From assembly GCA_029378245.1 (NCBI GenBank), contig JARKIF010000004.1, positions 744,001 to 808,000 of the forward strand: a DNA stretch of 64,000 nucleotides, in the 5' to 3' direction. Of this stretch, positions 1 through 11,326 are shown in pieces. The DNA comes from Roridomyces roridus (lineage: Eukaryota; Basidiomycota; Agaricomycetes; Agaricales; Mycenaceae). The stretch's first letter is position 1. Each line of letters begins with the position of its first letter. Under the pieces are notes generated by a model. That model made no database searches and was not told where the DNA came from. It was given only the letters and a program-made list of their open reading frames with translations. The position numbers and the translations under genes are program-made.

Positions 1-251
1 TTAGCTTCGTTCGCAGATGGGCAGAACCAATGTATTCAAGTACCTAGATAATACGATCCGTATTACTAGGTGGGCATAAGTACTCAATAAGAGAAAGTAA
101 ATATAAGAGACGTACGCTTCGTTCGCAGATGGGCAGAACGAAGCGCCGGAAATGTAAGTAGCATGTATATAAGGAACCGGAATAAAATGACCCGCCATCA
201 CGCGCGCATGCGCTCCTCCGCTGCACACTTGCCTAACCTGGAATTCTAACA
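1..251 (-). repeat. 3' LTR of copia element 1 (partial)
   Basis: Direct repeat of 4723-4973. It ends ...GGAATTCTAACA on the plus strand, so the LTR starts TGTTAGAATTCC in element orientation, next to the purine tract at 252-262. A 24-bp motif beginning GCTTCGTTCGCAGATGGGCA occurs twice in the LTR (near 4 and 117). The beginning is missing because the window starts inside the LTR. Confidence 0.93.
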
Positions 252-262
252 CTCCCCCTCAA
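252..262 (-). other. polypurine tract of copia element 1
   Basis: The plus strand reads CTCCCCCTCAA, so the element strand carries TTGAGGGGGAG directly before the 3' LTR. This is the usual position of the plus-strand DNA primer. It partly overlaps the gag-pol stop codon region. Confidence 0.8.
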
Positions 263-3200
263 GTCGCACGGAGGCCCAAGAGGTGGCGGAAGTATTCCAC
301 CTTCGCTCGGGGAAGGGCCTTGGTGAAAATGTCCGCGGCTTGCTCGTTGGTGTTGACGTAGGAGAGGGATGCCGTGCCGTCTTCGATGGCCTCGTGTACG
401 TAGCGATACCGAATGTCGATATGCTTCGTCCGCGCGTTCATGAGCCCGCTGTTCACGAGAGCAATGGTGCTCTGGTTGTCGCAGAACACGGTCGTCGGCG
501 CAGTGAGGAGGTCGTCAAGCTCGGAGATGAGCCTGCGAAGCCAAACGAGTTCGCGAGTAGCGTCGGCGGCGGCGATGTATTCGGCCTCGGTGGACGAAAG
601 GGCGATGAGTGGCTGCTTGCGCGATGACCAAGCGATGGCAGCGCCGTCGAAGACGAAGGCGAGGCCGGAGATGGAGTGGCGGTGGGGTTGTGAGGCGTGG
701 TCGGCGTCCGAGTAAGTAACGAGACCTGTATTGTCAGTGCCGAATGTTAGCACCAGGTCTTTGGTACCGATGAGGTATCGCAGGACGCGTTTCGCAGCCT
801 CCCAGTGGATGGCGCGAGGTGTAGCCATGAAACGGGAGAGGGTGGACGTGGCGAATGCGATGTCGAAGCGAGTGCCGATGGCCGCGTAGATGAGCGACCC
901 GATGAGCTGCGGGTACGGTACGTCGATGGACGCCTCGTTCGCGCTCTCGGTAAAGATGTCGGCGTGGGGGTCGAGTGGAATAGTGAGTGGGTGGGCATCC
1001 TTCATGTTGAAGCGCTCGGCGAGAGTGTCGATATACGCCGCTTGCGACATGGTGATGGTGCGTGCTGCTCGGTCGCGACGAATCTCGAATCCGAGAAGCC
1101 AGCGTACAGGGCCGAGGTCGGTGATCTTGTACCTCGCCCCAATCTCGCGTTTGAGACCCGCACACGCCCGCTTCGAGTTGGAGAGGAGGATGGAATCATC
1201 GACATGAATGCCGACGATAATTCCGATGCTGTCTGCGAATAGATAGAAAACGCATGGGTCGGCTGCGCACCTCGTGAATCCCAACTGGTCCACCAACAAC
1301 TCCTTCACCTTCTTGTACCACTGCCTCCCCGCCTGCTTCAGCCCGTAAATTGCCTTTTTGAGTTGGCACACGAGATCCTCCTGGCCGGCACGCTCGAATC
1401 CCGGTGGCTGCCGCATGAAGATCTTCTCATCGAGGTCGGCGTTGATGTACGCGCTGGAGAAGTCGATATTCTCGGCCTCGAGATCGTGCTTGGCTGCGAG
1501 TGCGAGTAGGAAGCGGAAAGAGGTTTGTGACATGGTGGGAGCGGCCGTTTGATTGAAGTCGACGCCATGGACTTGATGGTTGCCGCCAGCGACGAGACGG
1601 GTCTTGTGCTCCTTGACGAGGTTGTCCTCATCGCGTTTGCGACGTAGGACGAAAGAGGAAGGAAGGACGTTAGCGCCTGGCGGGCGCTTGGTAAGCTCCC
1701 ACGTGCCACGTGCCTCCAATTTCCGTACTTCTTCTTCCATCGCCTTCTTCCACTCTTCACTCTCGCTTCCACTCTTCGCCTCGCGTACAGTCGGCGCATC
1801 ACCTGGCATTGTAGCCTGCGCCGTCAACTCGTCTACTCCGGGCAAACCAGCCATCATGGCGACGGCTTCACCAAACCAATCTGCGACAGCAATATTCGCG
1901 ACTGGTGTGTCTGGGATGACGCTCGGAGGGATTTTGGATTGAGCTTCGCCTTTACCGGCAGCGATGTCCTTGAGCCATTGGCTCGGCTTGCGTACACGCT
2001 GCGGCCGGCTGCTCTCGTCGTCAGACGGAGTGAGTGGGCTCATAGGACTCGGGGGTGTGAATGGAGGATTGGATGGTCGTTGGACGGGGATTTTAGGTGC
2101 GTCATCTGCGCTGAGGGTGTTTGAGGGAGTACTGACCGATGGAGTAGACTTTTGAGCGTCCGGAGCGTTTGTACCGGCCAACTCCCCCTCGATCTGGATG
2201 CTGTCGTCGACCGGAAAGATGGTCTCGTCAGGCTCCCCCTCAAACCACACGTTACGCTCCACTGTAATTTTGTGTAGCTCGGGCCAATAGATTCTGTAAC
2301 CCTTTGCGTGCGCGTCAACCCCAATCCACCGGCATGGCTTTGCCTGTAGATTAACCTTCAATGCCCCTTCCTCCTTCACCCACACGTTCGCGCCGAATCG
2401 ACGCAATAGGGATAAGTCGGGCTTTTTGCCTGTGGCTCGCGTATGCGGCGTCGCGCCCTTGGTCTTCGCCGTCTCAGTGCGATTGCGAAGCCAGGCTGCG
2501 TGGGACACGGCCTCCAGCCACAGGTTGCGAGGGAGACTCGCGTGATAGAGCATCTTTCGCCCGTGCGCGAGCAGCGTTTGGAGAACGCGCTCTGCTGCAC
2601 CATTTTGGGAAGACGAATGATGCACAGTGAGACGATGGTGAGTCCCCTGCTCCTTGAGATGAGTTTCTATCTCGTGGCTAGTGAGCTCCCCGGCGTTGTC
2701 GGTCCCGAATTCGACGATGGCGACAACCCCACGATGACTTTTAGCCCAAGCTTCGAAATGACGATACGCCTCAAAAGCGTCCGACTTTCGATGCAGTCCC
2801 GTAACGACCACTTCGTCCGACGCGTCGTCGAGGAAGACGATGAAGAAGGTTTTACCTCCCAACGACTGGACTGGGGAAGGTCCCCAGATATCGCTTTCGA
2901 TACGCTCGCCGAACTTTTGGGACGGCGGGCTTGAGCGTTTATCTGGGAAAGGCTCGTGCTTGAGCTGGCCCATGGCACAGCCTTTGCAAAATCCCGCCTC
3001 GTCAGCAGTCAGAGTGACGCCAGTGATGAGTTCGTCCTTCACCATGCGCTTGAGCGTGTTCACGTCGGCGTGGCCCATCCGACAGTGAAACTCGTGGAGC
3101 GACATCGTTGCGAACGCCGCACCATCGGGTATGGGGGTAGGTTTGGGAACGGGGGTTTTCGAGCCGTGGACCTCCAAAATGGGGTACAGTCCGTGACGCT

Positions 3201-4584
3201 CCTGCACGACGAACGCCTCGCGTTTCTCGGGATCGAGAACGTGAGCACCCTTCTCATCGAAATTCACCGCAAACTTAGCCTTCGTCAGACGACTGACCGA
3301 AATCAGCGCGAGCGGCATCTCGGGGGCGTACAGCACATCGGTGAGTAGGATTTCGATGCGCCGGCCTCGATGAAGAACGGTGACGGGGATGTTACCGCTA
3401 CCTTTTGCGTAGAAGGTGCGATTGTCGGCGGAGCGAATGGGGATTTGGGGACCGTCTTTGAAGTCGATGAAACGGTCGCGTGAAGGACAGTAGTGGTTGT
3501 TCGCGCCAGAGTCGACCAAGAGGGTAAAGCCGCGAGCTACAACACCGGACTCCTCCATCTTGGTGAAGTCGGTGGCGACGTGAGTGGTCGCGAAAGCGTA
3601 CGCGAAGTGGGTCGCGTTGCCGCTGCCACTGTAGGGATTGCCATTGCCTCCCTTCTGCTTCTTATCCTTCTCCTTTTTGCCCTTCCCATTCCCGTTTCCA
3701 CCACCGCCGCGTTTCCCACGCCAATTGGAGGGACGCTGACCTTCCTTCCCTCCACCTTTCGACCAGCAGTCGCGCCGATAATGCCCCTTGCTGCCACAAT
3801 TATCGCAGACGTCGTTGGGACCTGCAACAAGGGCAGCACCAACGGCAGGAGGAACGCTCGGGTTGAGGACGTTCTCCGTGACCGCCAGATTGCGAATGGA
3901 GAGGATGAGCATGTCGGCAGTGAAGGTGGGAGGAGGAACAGATGGGTTCATGAGACTGGCCATCTGTTTGGCGGTGTCGGCGTTCGACAAGATGTTACGA
4001 ACGTTCTGCGCCCAATTCGACGGAAGAAGATGCAAGACGATGCTCTTCTTTTCCGCGTCAACAAGGGTACCCCCGGCGCCGGCGTAGTCGGCGATGAGAC
4101 GGTCTAGCTCGTCGAGCTTAGCCCGGGGGTCACGCTCCGATTCGTCGCACTTCAGCTGGTGCATACGCTGCACGATGGCCTGGGCGTACAAGTCACCCTG
4201 GTTCTCGTACAGCTTGCAGAGGATTTCCCAGCAGTCACGAGCGGACTCCAAGGTCAGAATACGAATCTTGTGAGTCTCATGAATGGTGGTGAAGAGGAGC
4301 GAGCGGAGTTTCTCGTTGTTGATCGCCCAGTCGTCCATGGCGTCGTGGAAGTCAGCCACATCCTTGTCGTACTGGGCGCGAGCGGTGGAGTCGGTGGCGG
4401 CGAGGCCAGTGAGCGCAGCGGGGGCAACGGGCTTGATAGCTCGTCCGTCGAAGTAACGGGCCTTACCCAAGCCGATGATATGCGACTTGAGTTGAGGCTG
4501 CCAGAGGGTGAAGTTGCTGCCGTCCTGAGCCAGGACGGGCAGACGGGCACGGGAGGATGAAGAGTCCAGATCGACGGAAGTCAT
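259..4584 (-). CDS. Gag-Pol polyprotein of copia element 1
   Basis: One uninterrupted frame of about 1,440 residues encodes the copia order Gag, protease, integrase, RT, RNase H. Visible landmarks (numbered from the upstream ATG at 4599): a Gag domain of the UBN2 type (residues about 30-240), a CCHC zinc knuckle CDNCGSKGHYRRDC near 265, protease motif LLVDSGANNHYC near 361, an HHCC finger (HCRMGHADV...CKGC) opening the integrase, integrase acidic residues in ESDIWGP and TDNAGE (about 633), reverse transcriptase core GIHVDDSILL near 1131, and RNase H motifs SDADH and STEAEY near 1296-1370. The upstream ATG lies inside the primer-binding site, so I prefer the second ATG at 4584. All catalytic motifs I can see are intact; the protein should assemble virus-like particles in the cytoplasm and integrate in the nucleus. 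Gag must be made from the same frame by processing. Confidence 0.93.
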   Translation of the reverse strand: MTSVDLDSSSSRARLPVLAQDGSNFTLWQPQLKSHIIGLGKARYFDGRAIKPVAPAALTGLAATDSTARAQYDKDVADFHDAMDDWAINNEKLRSLLFTTIHETHKIRILTLESARDCWEILCKLYENQGDLYAQAIVQRMHQLKCDESERDPRAKLDELDRLIADYAGAGGTLVDAEKKSIVLHLLPSNWAQNVRNILSNADTAKQMASLMNPSVPPPTFTADMLILSIRNLAVTENVLNPSVPPAVGAALVAGPNDVCDNCGSKGHYRRDCWSKGGGKEGQRPSNWRGKRGGGGNGNGKGKKEKDKKQKGGNGNPYSGSGNATHFAYAFATTHVATDFTKMEESGVVARGFTLLVDSGANNHYCPSRDRFIDFKDGPQIPIRSADNRTFYAKGSGNIPVTVLHRGRRIEILLTDVLYAPEMPLALISVSRLTKAKFAVNFDEKGAHVLDPEKREAFVVQERHGLYPILEVHGSKTPVPKPTPIPDGAAFATMSLHEFHCRMGHADVNTLKRMVKDELITGVTLTADEAGFCKGCAMGQLKHEPFPDKRSSPPSQKFGERIESDIWGPSPVQSLGGKTFFIVFLDDASDEVVVTGLHRKSDAFEAYRHFEAWAKSHRGVVAIVEFGTDNAGELTSHEIETHLKEQGTHHRLTVHHSSSQNGAAERVLQTLLAHGRKMLYHASLPRNLWLEAVSHAAWLRNRTETAKTKGATPHTRATGKKPDLSLLRRFGANVWVKEEGALKVNLQAKPCRWIGVDAHAKGYRIYWPELHKITVERNVWFEGEPDETIFPVDDSIQIEGELAGTNAPDAQKSTPSVSTPSNTLSADDAPKIPVQRPSNPPFTPPSPMSPLTPSDDESSRPQRVRKPSQWLKDIAAGKGEAQSKIPPSVIPDTPVANIAVADWFGEAVAMMAGLPGVDELTAQATMPGDAPTVREAKSGSESEEWKKAMEEEVRKLEARGTWELTKRPPGANVLPSSFVLRRKRDEDNLVKEHKTRLVAGGNHQVHGVDFNQTAAPTMSQTSFRFLLALAAKHDLEAENIDFSSAYINADLDEKIFMRQPPGFERAGQEDLVCQLKKAIYGLKQAGRQWYKKVKELLVDQLGFTRCAADPCVFYLFADSIGIIVGIHVDDSILLSNSKRACAGLKREIGARYKITDLGPVRWLLGFEIRRDRAARTITMSQAAYIDTLAERFNMKDAHPLTIPLDPHADIFTESANEASIDVPYPQLIGSLIYAAIGTRFDIAFATSTLSRFMATPRAIHWEAAKRVLRYLIGTKDLVLTFGTDNTGLVTYSDADHASQPHRHSISGLAFVFDGAAIAWSSRKQPLIALSSTEAEYIAAADATRELVWLRRLISELDDLLTAPTTVFCDNQSTIALVNSGLMNARTKHIDIRYRYVHEAIEDGTASLSYVNTNEQAADIFTKALPRAKVEYFRHLLGLRAT

Positions 4585-4585
4585 G

Positions 4586-4603
4586 GTGTCGGGGCCCATA
4601 ACC
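4586..4603 (-). other. primer-binding site of copia element 1
   Basis: On the element strand the 5' LTR ends ...TTTGACA and is followed by GGTTATGGGCCCCGAC. TTATGGGCCC can pair (with one G-U wobble) with the anticodon-arm part of initiator tRNA-Met, the half-tRNA priming mode known for Drosophila copia. Element 2 has a similar sequence at the same place. The tRNA assignment is inference. Confidence 0.6.
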
Positions 4604-4973
4604 TGTCAAAGATATATACGAACGGCGCAGTGAGGGAAACCCGATGTGGGTAAAATGTCGACCTAGACGATGCTAGTCCGAGAGTCCCGTCGATGCGCGG
4701 GATCTAGATAATACGATCCGTATTAGCTTCGTTCGCAGATGGGCAGAACCAATGTATTCAAGTACCTAGATAATACGATCCGTATTACTAGGTGGGCATA
4801 AGTACTCAATAAGAGAAAGTAAATATAAGAGATGTACGCTTCGTTCGCAGATGGGCAGAACGAAGCGCCGGAAATGTAAGTAGCATGTATATAAGGAACC
4901 GGAATAAAATGACCCGCCATCACGCGCGCATGCGCTCCTCCGCTGCACACTTGCCTAACCTGGAATTCTAACA
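4604..4973 (-). repeat. 5' LTR of copia element 1
   Basis: A 370-bp LTR with TG...CA ends (TGTTAGAATTCC to CTTTGACA in element orientation). Besides the 24-bp motif shared within each LTR, a 21-bp block beginning TAGATAATACGATCCGTATT occurs at about 4704 and 4769, so the LTR itself contains short direct repeats. The element's promoter should lie here. Confidence 0.9.
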
Positions 4974-4978
4974 TGGGG

Positions 4979-6262
4979 AAGACACGTGAATATATTGCAG
5001 CGCTGGGGACACACTCTGCTTACCCAGTATCGTGGCTTGACCGTGTCGTAGAGGACAAGTAGCATGAGGCGATTTTGACACTCCACCCCGGCGTGGACTG
5101 GATCTTGACCGAGTGGGCTTGAAGTCACTATGGGTACATTCCAAGCGGGAGTGCGAGCTGCAATTCATTCCGTCGAGTCGAGGTCCACGGTCCACATTCA
5201 GAAGTCCTGTAGGCATCGTTAGTGAAGGGAAGGAGAAAGAGGGAGTGGGACAGAGAGGAAGGGAAGGTCTGGGAGCAGAGTGAAGGGAAAGGCAGGAAAG
5301 GCGGGCCAGTCAGTGGAAGAGGACAACGAACGGCGGCGAGGACGCGACACGCTAGTAATAGTACAGCGCGAGCTCTGGCTCAGCTCGACGGTATTTCATT
5401 CCCCCCGCTCTGTATCTTGTGGTGGCACAGACACGGTCCACACTTGTGAATGCCACTGCCCACGGTTACCGCTCCAGGGGCAACATCCCAAGAGCATTAG
5501 ACACACCTTCTGTATCCTAGCCCATCCTTGAGCAGTAGTCAAAGGCGTCTTCCGAAAAGAAGCCCGGGAGCGTAGATATTCTTCCATGCGTCGATTCAGA
5601 GTCCAGTTTCAAGTAGAGTCGATTTGAGGAAGATATGGTCGAGGTCGAGAAGGACAACGTTTTGCGTCTCGAAAAGGAAGGTCGCTTTCTGTTTTCGCCT
5701 TCATGTTGCCCCCGACCCTGTCCTCCGGGGCGCTCTCCTTCCAGTGCTGGTAGCTCATCGCAGCCGCAAGTCAAAGGGGTTCATTATCCTAGCTCAAGTG
5801 GTGTGGGCATTTTCGAGCCTGGAGAGCTCGACACGGTGAGTGCCGCCTTCTACAACTCTGCATCCTCTGACTCGACCACCAGAGTCTCTGGTCGCCTGGG
5901 GGCTTGCTCTGCTGCACTTGCTCTTTGCCCACTCAGTCTTTATAGAAATCTCTTATCTTGAGACATTGCGATTCGAACAAGTATGGAGAGCTTTTTTCGC
6001 TCATATCTTGCGCACGCCCAGTCAAAATCCGTCGAAACGACCACCGTTCGGTGGCAAATGTTCTGCTCTATCCGAATATCACATTTTCTAGGCGGAATCT
6101 CCCTCTCTCGACGCACAAGGCTCGATTCTAGCTGAATCCATGCGATCGGCGGGTAGCGGGTATTTTTGCGCTTCCGCCATCTCAAGATAGAGGCAAACAT
6201 ATATAAGAAACGATGCCCCGGCCTGGTAGAGTCAGAATCTGACTTCTACCACTCACTTACTC
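4979..6262. other. non-coding flank upstream of the hypothetical gene
   Basis: About 1.3 kb without a gene I can support. It is the counterpart of 43278-44512 in inverted orientation. Near 5143-5222 the DNA is strongly conserved with 44335-44420 (reverse strand), including short open frames, but no codon pattern or domain is recognisable. The last part should contain the promoter of the gene starting at 6263. Confidence 0.6.
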
Positions 6263-7676
6263 ATGCCCGCTCTACCTCCCTCACCACCTCCAGTCCCTTG
6301 GGGCGTCCTTCACTTACTTGTTGCCTTCGGCGGAGCTGTCGTTCTCACCAGTGGCGCCTTGTACCTCGCGCTGCACGTCTCAGACGTCCTCGCCAAGCGC
6401 CGTTCCTGCGCCACGTCTGACCTCGAGGTAAGCCTCTTTGTTCGCCTACACTAACTGCATACTCACGTCACCGTTGCAGAAGGGCACGACACCCCCGACC
6501 CTCTCCTTGCCGGCCAAGTTGACGCGTTCGGCCAAAGTAAGTTGCTCCATCCCACATCTTTGGTCATTGCTGACTCTCTCGCCCATAGCCCAAAGCCCTC
6601 GCCGCCGCCGCCGTTCTTCAAGCTGCGCGCGAGAAGATTCACCACAGGGTACGTCGGTGGCTGGCACGGATGCATGTCTGACATTTTCCTAGGCCCCCAA
6701 CGCCCCTACGCCGACCCTGGGTGGATCTCTGACCGCTGTCCCCGCCGCTAAGGTATGTCGGGCCAATGTGCTGATCACCGTGGCTGACGTCTCCTTCTAG
6801 CTCGCTGCTGCCACTCCTGTTCCTACGGTGTCGGTGGCAACTGCTACTGTCGTTCAGGTGCCTCGCCTTGTGCACCTCTCTTCCTCCAACGCAGGTGATG
6901 AGGTCTCCACTGCGCGCTTTGCTGTTCGGCACGTTCGCCCCAAGCTCCGGCCCTCTCCGCTGCGCGGCGTCGTTGCCATCTCTGAGCCCGAGCCCGCCGT
7001 CATTGTCGCCCCCGTTCCCCTCCGACTCAACGTCGACGCGCTCCCAATTGCCGTGACGCTTGCCCATCTTGTCGAGGAGGACGACCCCAACGGCGACGAT
7101 CTGTCTTTTGACAACAGCAATCTCAGTTTCTTCAAGGAGGACGATGACGACGAAGACGACGACGAGCTCATCCCTCTCGACAGCTCCTTCATGTTGTCGA
7201 CCGTGGACATGTGGATCCCAGGTCTGGTGGGGTCGCGCTCGACCGGGTCCGTCAAGGCTAGCAAGACTGTCGTCGTCGGCATCGTCAGCAGCAGTATCGT
7301 CCACACTAGCATCGGCAGTCGCAGTCGCAGCAGCAGCACCAATACCACCAGCAGCAGCAGCACCACCGCCTCTTCTCTTCCTCTCTCTTCGCCCACCTCT
7401 TCGATCAGCTTGACTACCACCACCACCACAAACTCGTTGTCGTCACCGCCCCCACTCCGTAGTCGCCCCGTCCTTGGCGACTCGCGGTATAACAACGTCC
7501 AACGCGCGCCGCAGGTCCGGACGCAAGTAGCCAAGCTAGGGGTTCCACTTCGCGGGTCATCCGGCACTACGCATAGGCGTATAGGAGAACGTTTGGAGCG
7601 GAACCAGAGGGAGAAGGAGAACAATGCAGCGGGGGCCTGGATTCGGAGGCCTTCGCCGGTGCTGCTGACTAGATAA
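6263..7676 (+). CDS. hypothetical single-pass membrane protein (copy A)
   Basis: I do not recognise the family. Five exons can be read from GT-AG signals: 6263-6426 or nearby, about 6479-6538, about 6590-6650, about 6693-6750, and about 6801-7676. The first exon encodes a short Pro-rich start and one hydrophobic segment (about residues 13-38, WGVLHLLVAFGGAVVLTSGA), so the protein is probably membrane-anchored. The rest is disordered: an Ala-rich helix, an acidic run (EDDDDEDDDE), then long Ser/Thr tracts encoded partly by AGC and ACC repeats, and a basic C-terminus. A paralogue in inverted orientation at 41827-43277 conserves every exon and splice site, which supports the gene model. In this copy the last exon stays in one frame to the stop; copy B is frameshifted there. 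It faces the DUF6535 gene tail-to-tail. Confidence 0.7.
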
Positions 7677-8165
7677 TTGATGACTGCGTGGACTCGAGGA
7701 CCTGATGGGGGCGCATCTGGTCCTGGTCCTCGCTGGCTGCCTTGAGGGGTCGATGGGGACACGTCGGCTTCTAGTTTGGCTTGCTTTTGGTCGGAGAATG
7801 AGGTGCTTTGGAGAAGCTTGCACATGCTGTCTTAGCGCGATTTGGGGACGTTGAAAGCAATATTCGTTGGCGCCTTGCGACACCCCCTCCCATCTCCGCG
7901 ACAACCCCTTCCTCCGCCTGCGACGCCCACCTCCCACCCTCGCGCGACAACCCTTTCTTCCGCCCGCGATAACCATTCTCACCGTTTCTCTCTGTCTTGG
8001 GTTTGGGTTTTGTGTTGACCTCTACTTTTATCATTTAAATTGTAATAGCTACGTCGTCAGGGCCTGATCAACCCTGCCGGCGTGGTGAATTCCTTTTCTC
8101 AGTAGCATACAGGATACGTCTTATGTACTTCTCCTTCGGAAAAACCCAATAAAACCGAGTGGATC
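7677..8165. other. intergenic region between convergent genes
   Basis: About 490 bp between the stops of the hypothetical gene (+) and the DUF6535 gene (-). It is conserved in copy B (about 41330-41826, reversed). A possible polyadenylation-type AATAAA occurs near 8149. No gene is supported. Confidence 0.5.
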
Positions 8166-11100
8166 TCACCAATCCTGTGTGACCTGTTGAGAACCGTCTA
8201 AAGACGCTTCTAATGCATCCAGTTCCTCCATGAAGTAATCCTTCAAGCCCTGCCAGTCTTTGTATGGGCTTTTCTTCCGTCCAATATGCACCTCTCCGTC
8301 CACGTTGGATTCAAACTCCGTGCCGACCTTGTGAGCAAACGTGCGCAACAATCGAGTCAAGCGCGCCAGCCTCGCTTCCTCCAATCCAGTTATACTCGAC
8401 GCCGCAATCGCCCTCCTGGCATTCCTCGCAGCCAGAATGAGCGCGTTACCGAGCTCAGAAGCGAATATGGCTCGACATTCACGCCGGAAGTTGAACTGTT
8501 TTCGACCTTCCTGCTCTTGAGCTAGTTCCCAGAATGGGATCCGATATTGAACTTGCAGTGCAGTGGATATCGTGCATCGAGCGAGGCGGATGAAATAATG
8601 TGTGTTGCAATTTGTGGTTGTGAACTCGAATGTTCGCCAAAGGCTGGAGAGAGCCTTGAGAGCCAAGGCCCAGCTCTTCTCCGTTTCATCGGCGAAGTCG
8701 TATTGCTCGTCCAAGTCTGGTACCCAGACGTTCGATATCACAGCGAGGAATTTTTCTCGCGAATGGCCGTGTTTACCCCAGGGATCGCCCAAAAAGAACG
8801 AAATCCAGGTGGTTAAATCTCGATGAATAACCGGCTGCCAGCTCGGAATGCTCGAGATGTTGGCGCCGATTTCAAAATACCGCCATGCGAAGATGTGTGG
8901 GTATTTGAAGGCGATGTGGCCGAGTTGGTGCCAGACGGAGGTTTTCTTGAAGATGGGCAACAAGTCAGGGTCGAGGAACCACCTTTGAGCGCTATACAGC
9001 ACGAGGAATGCTGTTCCGGAGATTTTTCCCCGGAGGAACAGGGTGTCCAGGATTATCTGGAGGCACTCGAGTGACGGTCGGCGTCGGGTTCCGAATCCAC
9101 CGCTGCAGGTTAGAGCCTGCATGAGGCTGTCCATGGCAATCGTGTAGGATTCTGCAGACTCTGGTTTCCCTTCAAATTGTCGTTGAACGCTTTGTAAGGC
9201 GTCGTATATCCATCCAACTTGAGCTTCTGACGAAGTTGTTTTTATCAGAACTTTCTTCTGGAAGGAATCCAACTCGGAAAGACGCTCGAGTCGAACGAGT
9301 GCGGTAGCTGCGACGACGGCATCGAGCCATCCACGCTCGCGTGGAAGGCCGTCACAGAATTGAAACAACTCTCGCATGAGCCCGAGTCGCGCCTTCCCCT
9401 GTAGCCAAAATCGTGGTCGGTGGACAGAAATGCCTTCTCCCAGTTGAGCAGTCGTCTGGATGATTCTCGCAATGACGAAATTATCGAGCGGCGCGCCTTG
9501 GAGATTTTTGAACAATTGAATCATGAGCATATTTTGGAAGTGGCTATGAGTCGTGGATCAGTAGTTTGTGCTTGGATTTCAATGAGGTTCTGCGTACCTG
9601 AGCCCCTTGTCCGTCTGAGCCATTATTCGAGGATCGACCGGGGAAAGAAAAGAATTGATACAGCACAGATAGCTGGCAAAGGTCGATTGATCCAGGCCCG
9701 GCATCGATTCAACCACCTCATGAATTTGGTCCAGAAAGTGTTCCACGGCTTTCTGAACCGACCCAAATCGCACAGTCCGATCCAGTGAGGGAATGACATG
9801 AAACGCCCACTGGAGGTACTTCAATCCTCCAACGCCGATATCCTTCGTGAGTCGCGGCCACTCGTGGATAATCTGAATCACATTCAACAACTCCGTGACG
9901 TGACCAGGATCCTCGTGTTGAGCGGCTCCGTTCCAGAAGTACCCATGCATGCCTGGTAGGTACTGCGATTCGGAAGTATGCCGTCCTGTGGCTCGGCTGA
10001 CAAGCCGGAGGTTGCAGTACGCTTGGCCGCAGGCGATGGCTCGACGGACCATGCCCGTTCGGAGGCTATCGCGATCGAAGCACGAGTTGAACGTCTGCGC
10101 GAGACGGGTCATGGGGAATGTGAGGTCGTGGTTGAGGGACCACTGCAGATCGCCGGCTAGTTCCGCAGCTGCGGTGATGAGTGTTGGGTCTGTGGAGGTT
10201 TCCAACACCCACAGGACGGCGGGGACCTCGGCTGATTGCGGCTTGAAGAAGTAGCCGTCATAAGGGTCCGCCGGTGTCGCTTCCAAAGAAAATTGAGGCA
10301 GGATGGTGTCCGGAGTTCTGGAGAAGTGACACCAGGACAAGAGGGTGTCGATCACGGGACCCCCGAGATGTCGGAGACACCTTCGAGCGGCACAAAACAT
10401 GGTTCTCAGAGAACGCGTGCAGGAATGGAACACTCGAGTAATGAAAGGTGCGACTGGTGTCTGAAAAGGAGAATCCGGGGAGATGAGGGCAGAAGCCAGG
10501 AGGATCAAGTATGAACCGAATCCCAGCAATGTGAGGGTCAGAACGACGATGGCCACGTAGGGATGGACGGTCCACAGATAAATCGCAAGGGCTGTCGAAA
10601 AGAGACCCATCGCGATCTGCAAGAGTACGGGAAACATCTGGAGGACGACGTCGAATTTCCATCTGAGGAGACCGTCCAATTTGCGTTGGCGCTCGAGCCC
10701 GCGCGCTTCCATGGTCCCACGACTCCCAGCTGCCTGATACGACATTATCCACTGTTTGCCAAGTACTGCGAGCAAGGCGGCGAGCAGCGTCGTGAACAGG
10801 CTGATGTACAGCATACTCTGAGCCACGATGACCTTGATACTCGGCGTGTCGAAACTAAGTTGGGGCTGTATTTGGATGATGAATGCAGAGCTAACGGCGG
10901 AGAAGAGACCCGCCTGAGAGATCCGAGATAAGCGTCTTTATCATATGCGTAGTCTTCACGTACGAAGATGAGAGAAGTATCCAAATCTGTTCCGTATTTC
11001 TGCTGAAATTCTTCATCGTGTTCGTCCGCCAACTTCATATATGCGCTCCAAAATGCCGTCTTCTTGTCAACAATCGGCGCTTGTGGTTTAAGCGCCTCCA

Positions 11101-11326
11101 GCGCCTTGTAGATCCTATCACTCTCGTTAAAAAAATATCACCTGGACAGATTTTTCGAATACTTCTCTGTTTGCTCCTCTTGTCGCGCGAAAAGTTCTTG
11201 AAAGCACGTTTGAAGGGTGCTCGTCAGCCTTCAAGGTTGTCAATATAATGCGAGACAGGAGAGCCGCGTTCGATACCTGTCGCTATCGGAAATGGTCATA
11301 GAACTGGTCTCCAGGTCGGACGACAT
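8166..11326 (-). CDS. DUF6535 membrane protein, with an in-frame TGA
   Basis: Product of the Agaricomycete DUF6535 family, function unknown. Reading on the minus strand: start ATG at 11326, a first short exon, an intron at about 11232-11277, an exon with a helical region (FQELFARQEEQTEKYSKN) and the block FWSAYMKLADEHDEEF, an intron at about 10910-10960, then the membrane region (AGLFSAVSSAFII, ISLFTTLLAALLAVLGKQWIM and two further hydrophobic helices in 10500-10830), an intron at about 9546-9596, and a long soluble C-terminal part to the stop at 8166. Between KNLSR and the conserved NESDRIYKAL block there is an in-frame TGA at 11138-11140. Either a 27-nt intron removes it, which would be unusually short, or it is a nonsense codon (CGA to TGA would explain it). 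The 3' half is duplicated in broken form at 40225-40939. Confidence 0.75.

Larger units (their letters stand above)
1..4973 (-). mobile_element. Ty1/copia LTR retrotransposon, element 1
   Basis: This is a nearly complete copia element on the minus strand: 5' LTR at 4604-4973, primer-binding site just inside it, one gag-pol frame, a purine-rich tract, and a 3' LTR at 1-251 cut by the window edge (about 119 bp of it should lie outside). The 251 bp shared by the two LTRs differ by one base that I can see (C near 111, T at the equivalent site near 4833). With the uninterrupted gag-pol frame this indicates a recent, possibly active insertion. The right flank starts TGGGG (4974-4978), the expected 5-bp target duplication; its partner lies outside the window. 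A paralogous copy of the flank (44508-44512, reverse strand) shows the empty site. Confidence 0.93.
4974..9250. repeat. inverted segmental duplication, copy A
   Basis: This segment matches the reverse complement of about 40225-44512 over most of its length, with indels. Shared parts are the upstream non-coding DNA (4974-6262), the hypothetical gene at 6263-7676, the intergenic DNA to about 8190, and the 3' half of the DUF6535 gene (about 8560-9250). A stretch of about 370 bp (about 8190-8560) is replaced in copy B by a dehydroquinase fragment. Copia element 1 sits exactly at the left limit, so the duplication probably continues outside the window on the far side of that element. Confidence 0.85.

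Noticed and set aside
4166..4560. Plus-strand open frames within the copia elements (for example 4159-4560)
   Set aside because: They are antisense to gag-pol with its clear protein motifs, and have no domain or start context of their own.
6639..7825. Long minus-strand frames over the hypothetical gene (6639-7304, 6854-7825)
   Set aside because: They exist because the coding strand is rich in AGC/ACC and GAC repeats. The plus-strand model is supported by conserved splice sites in both copies.
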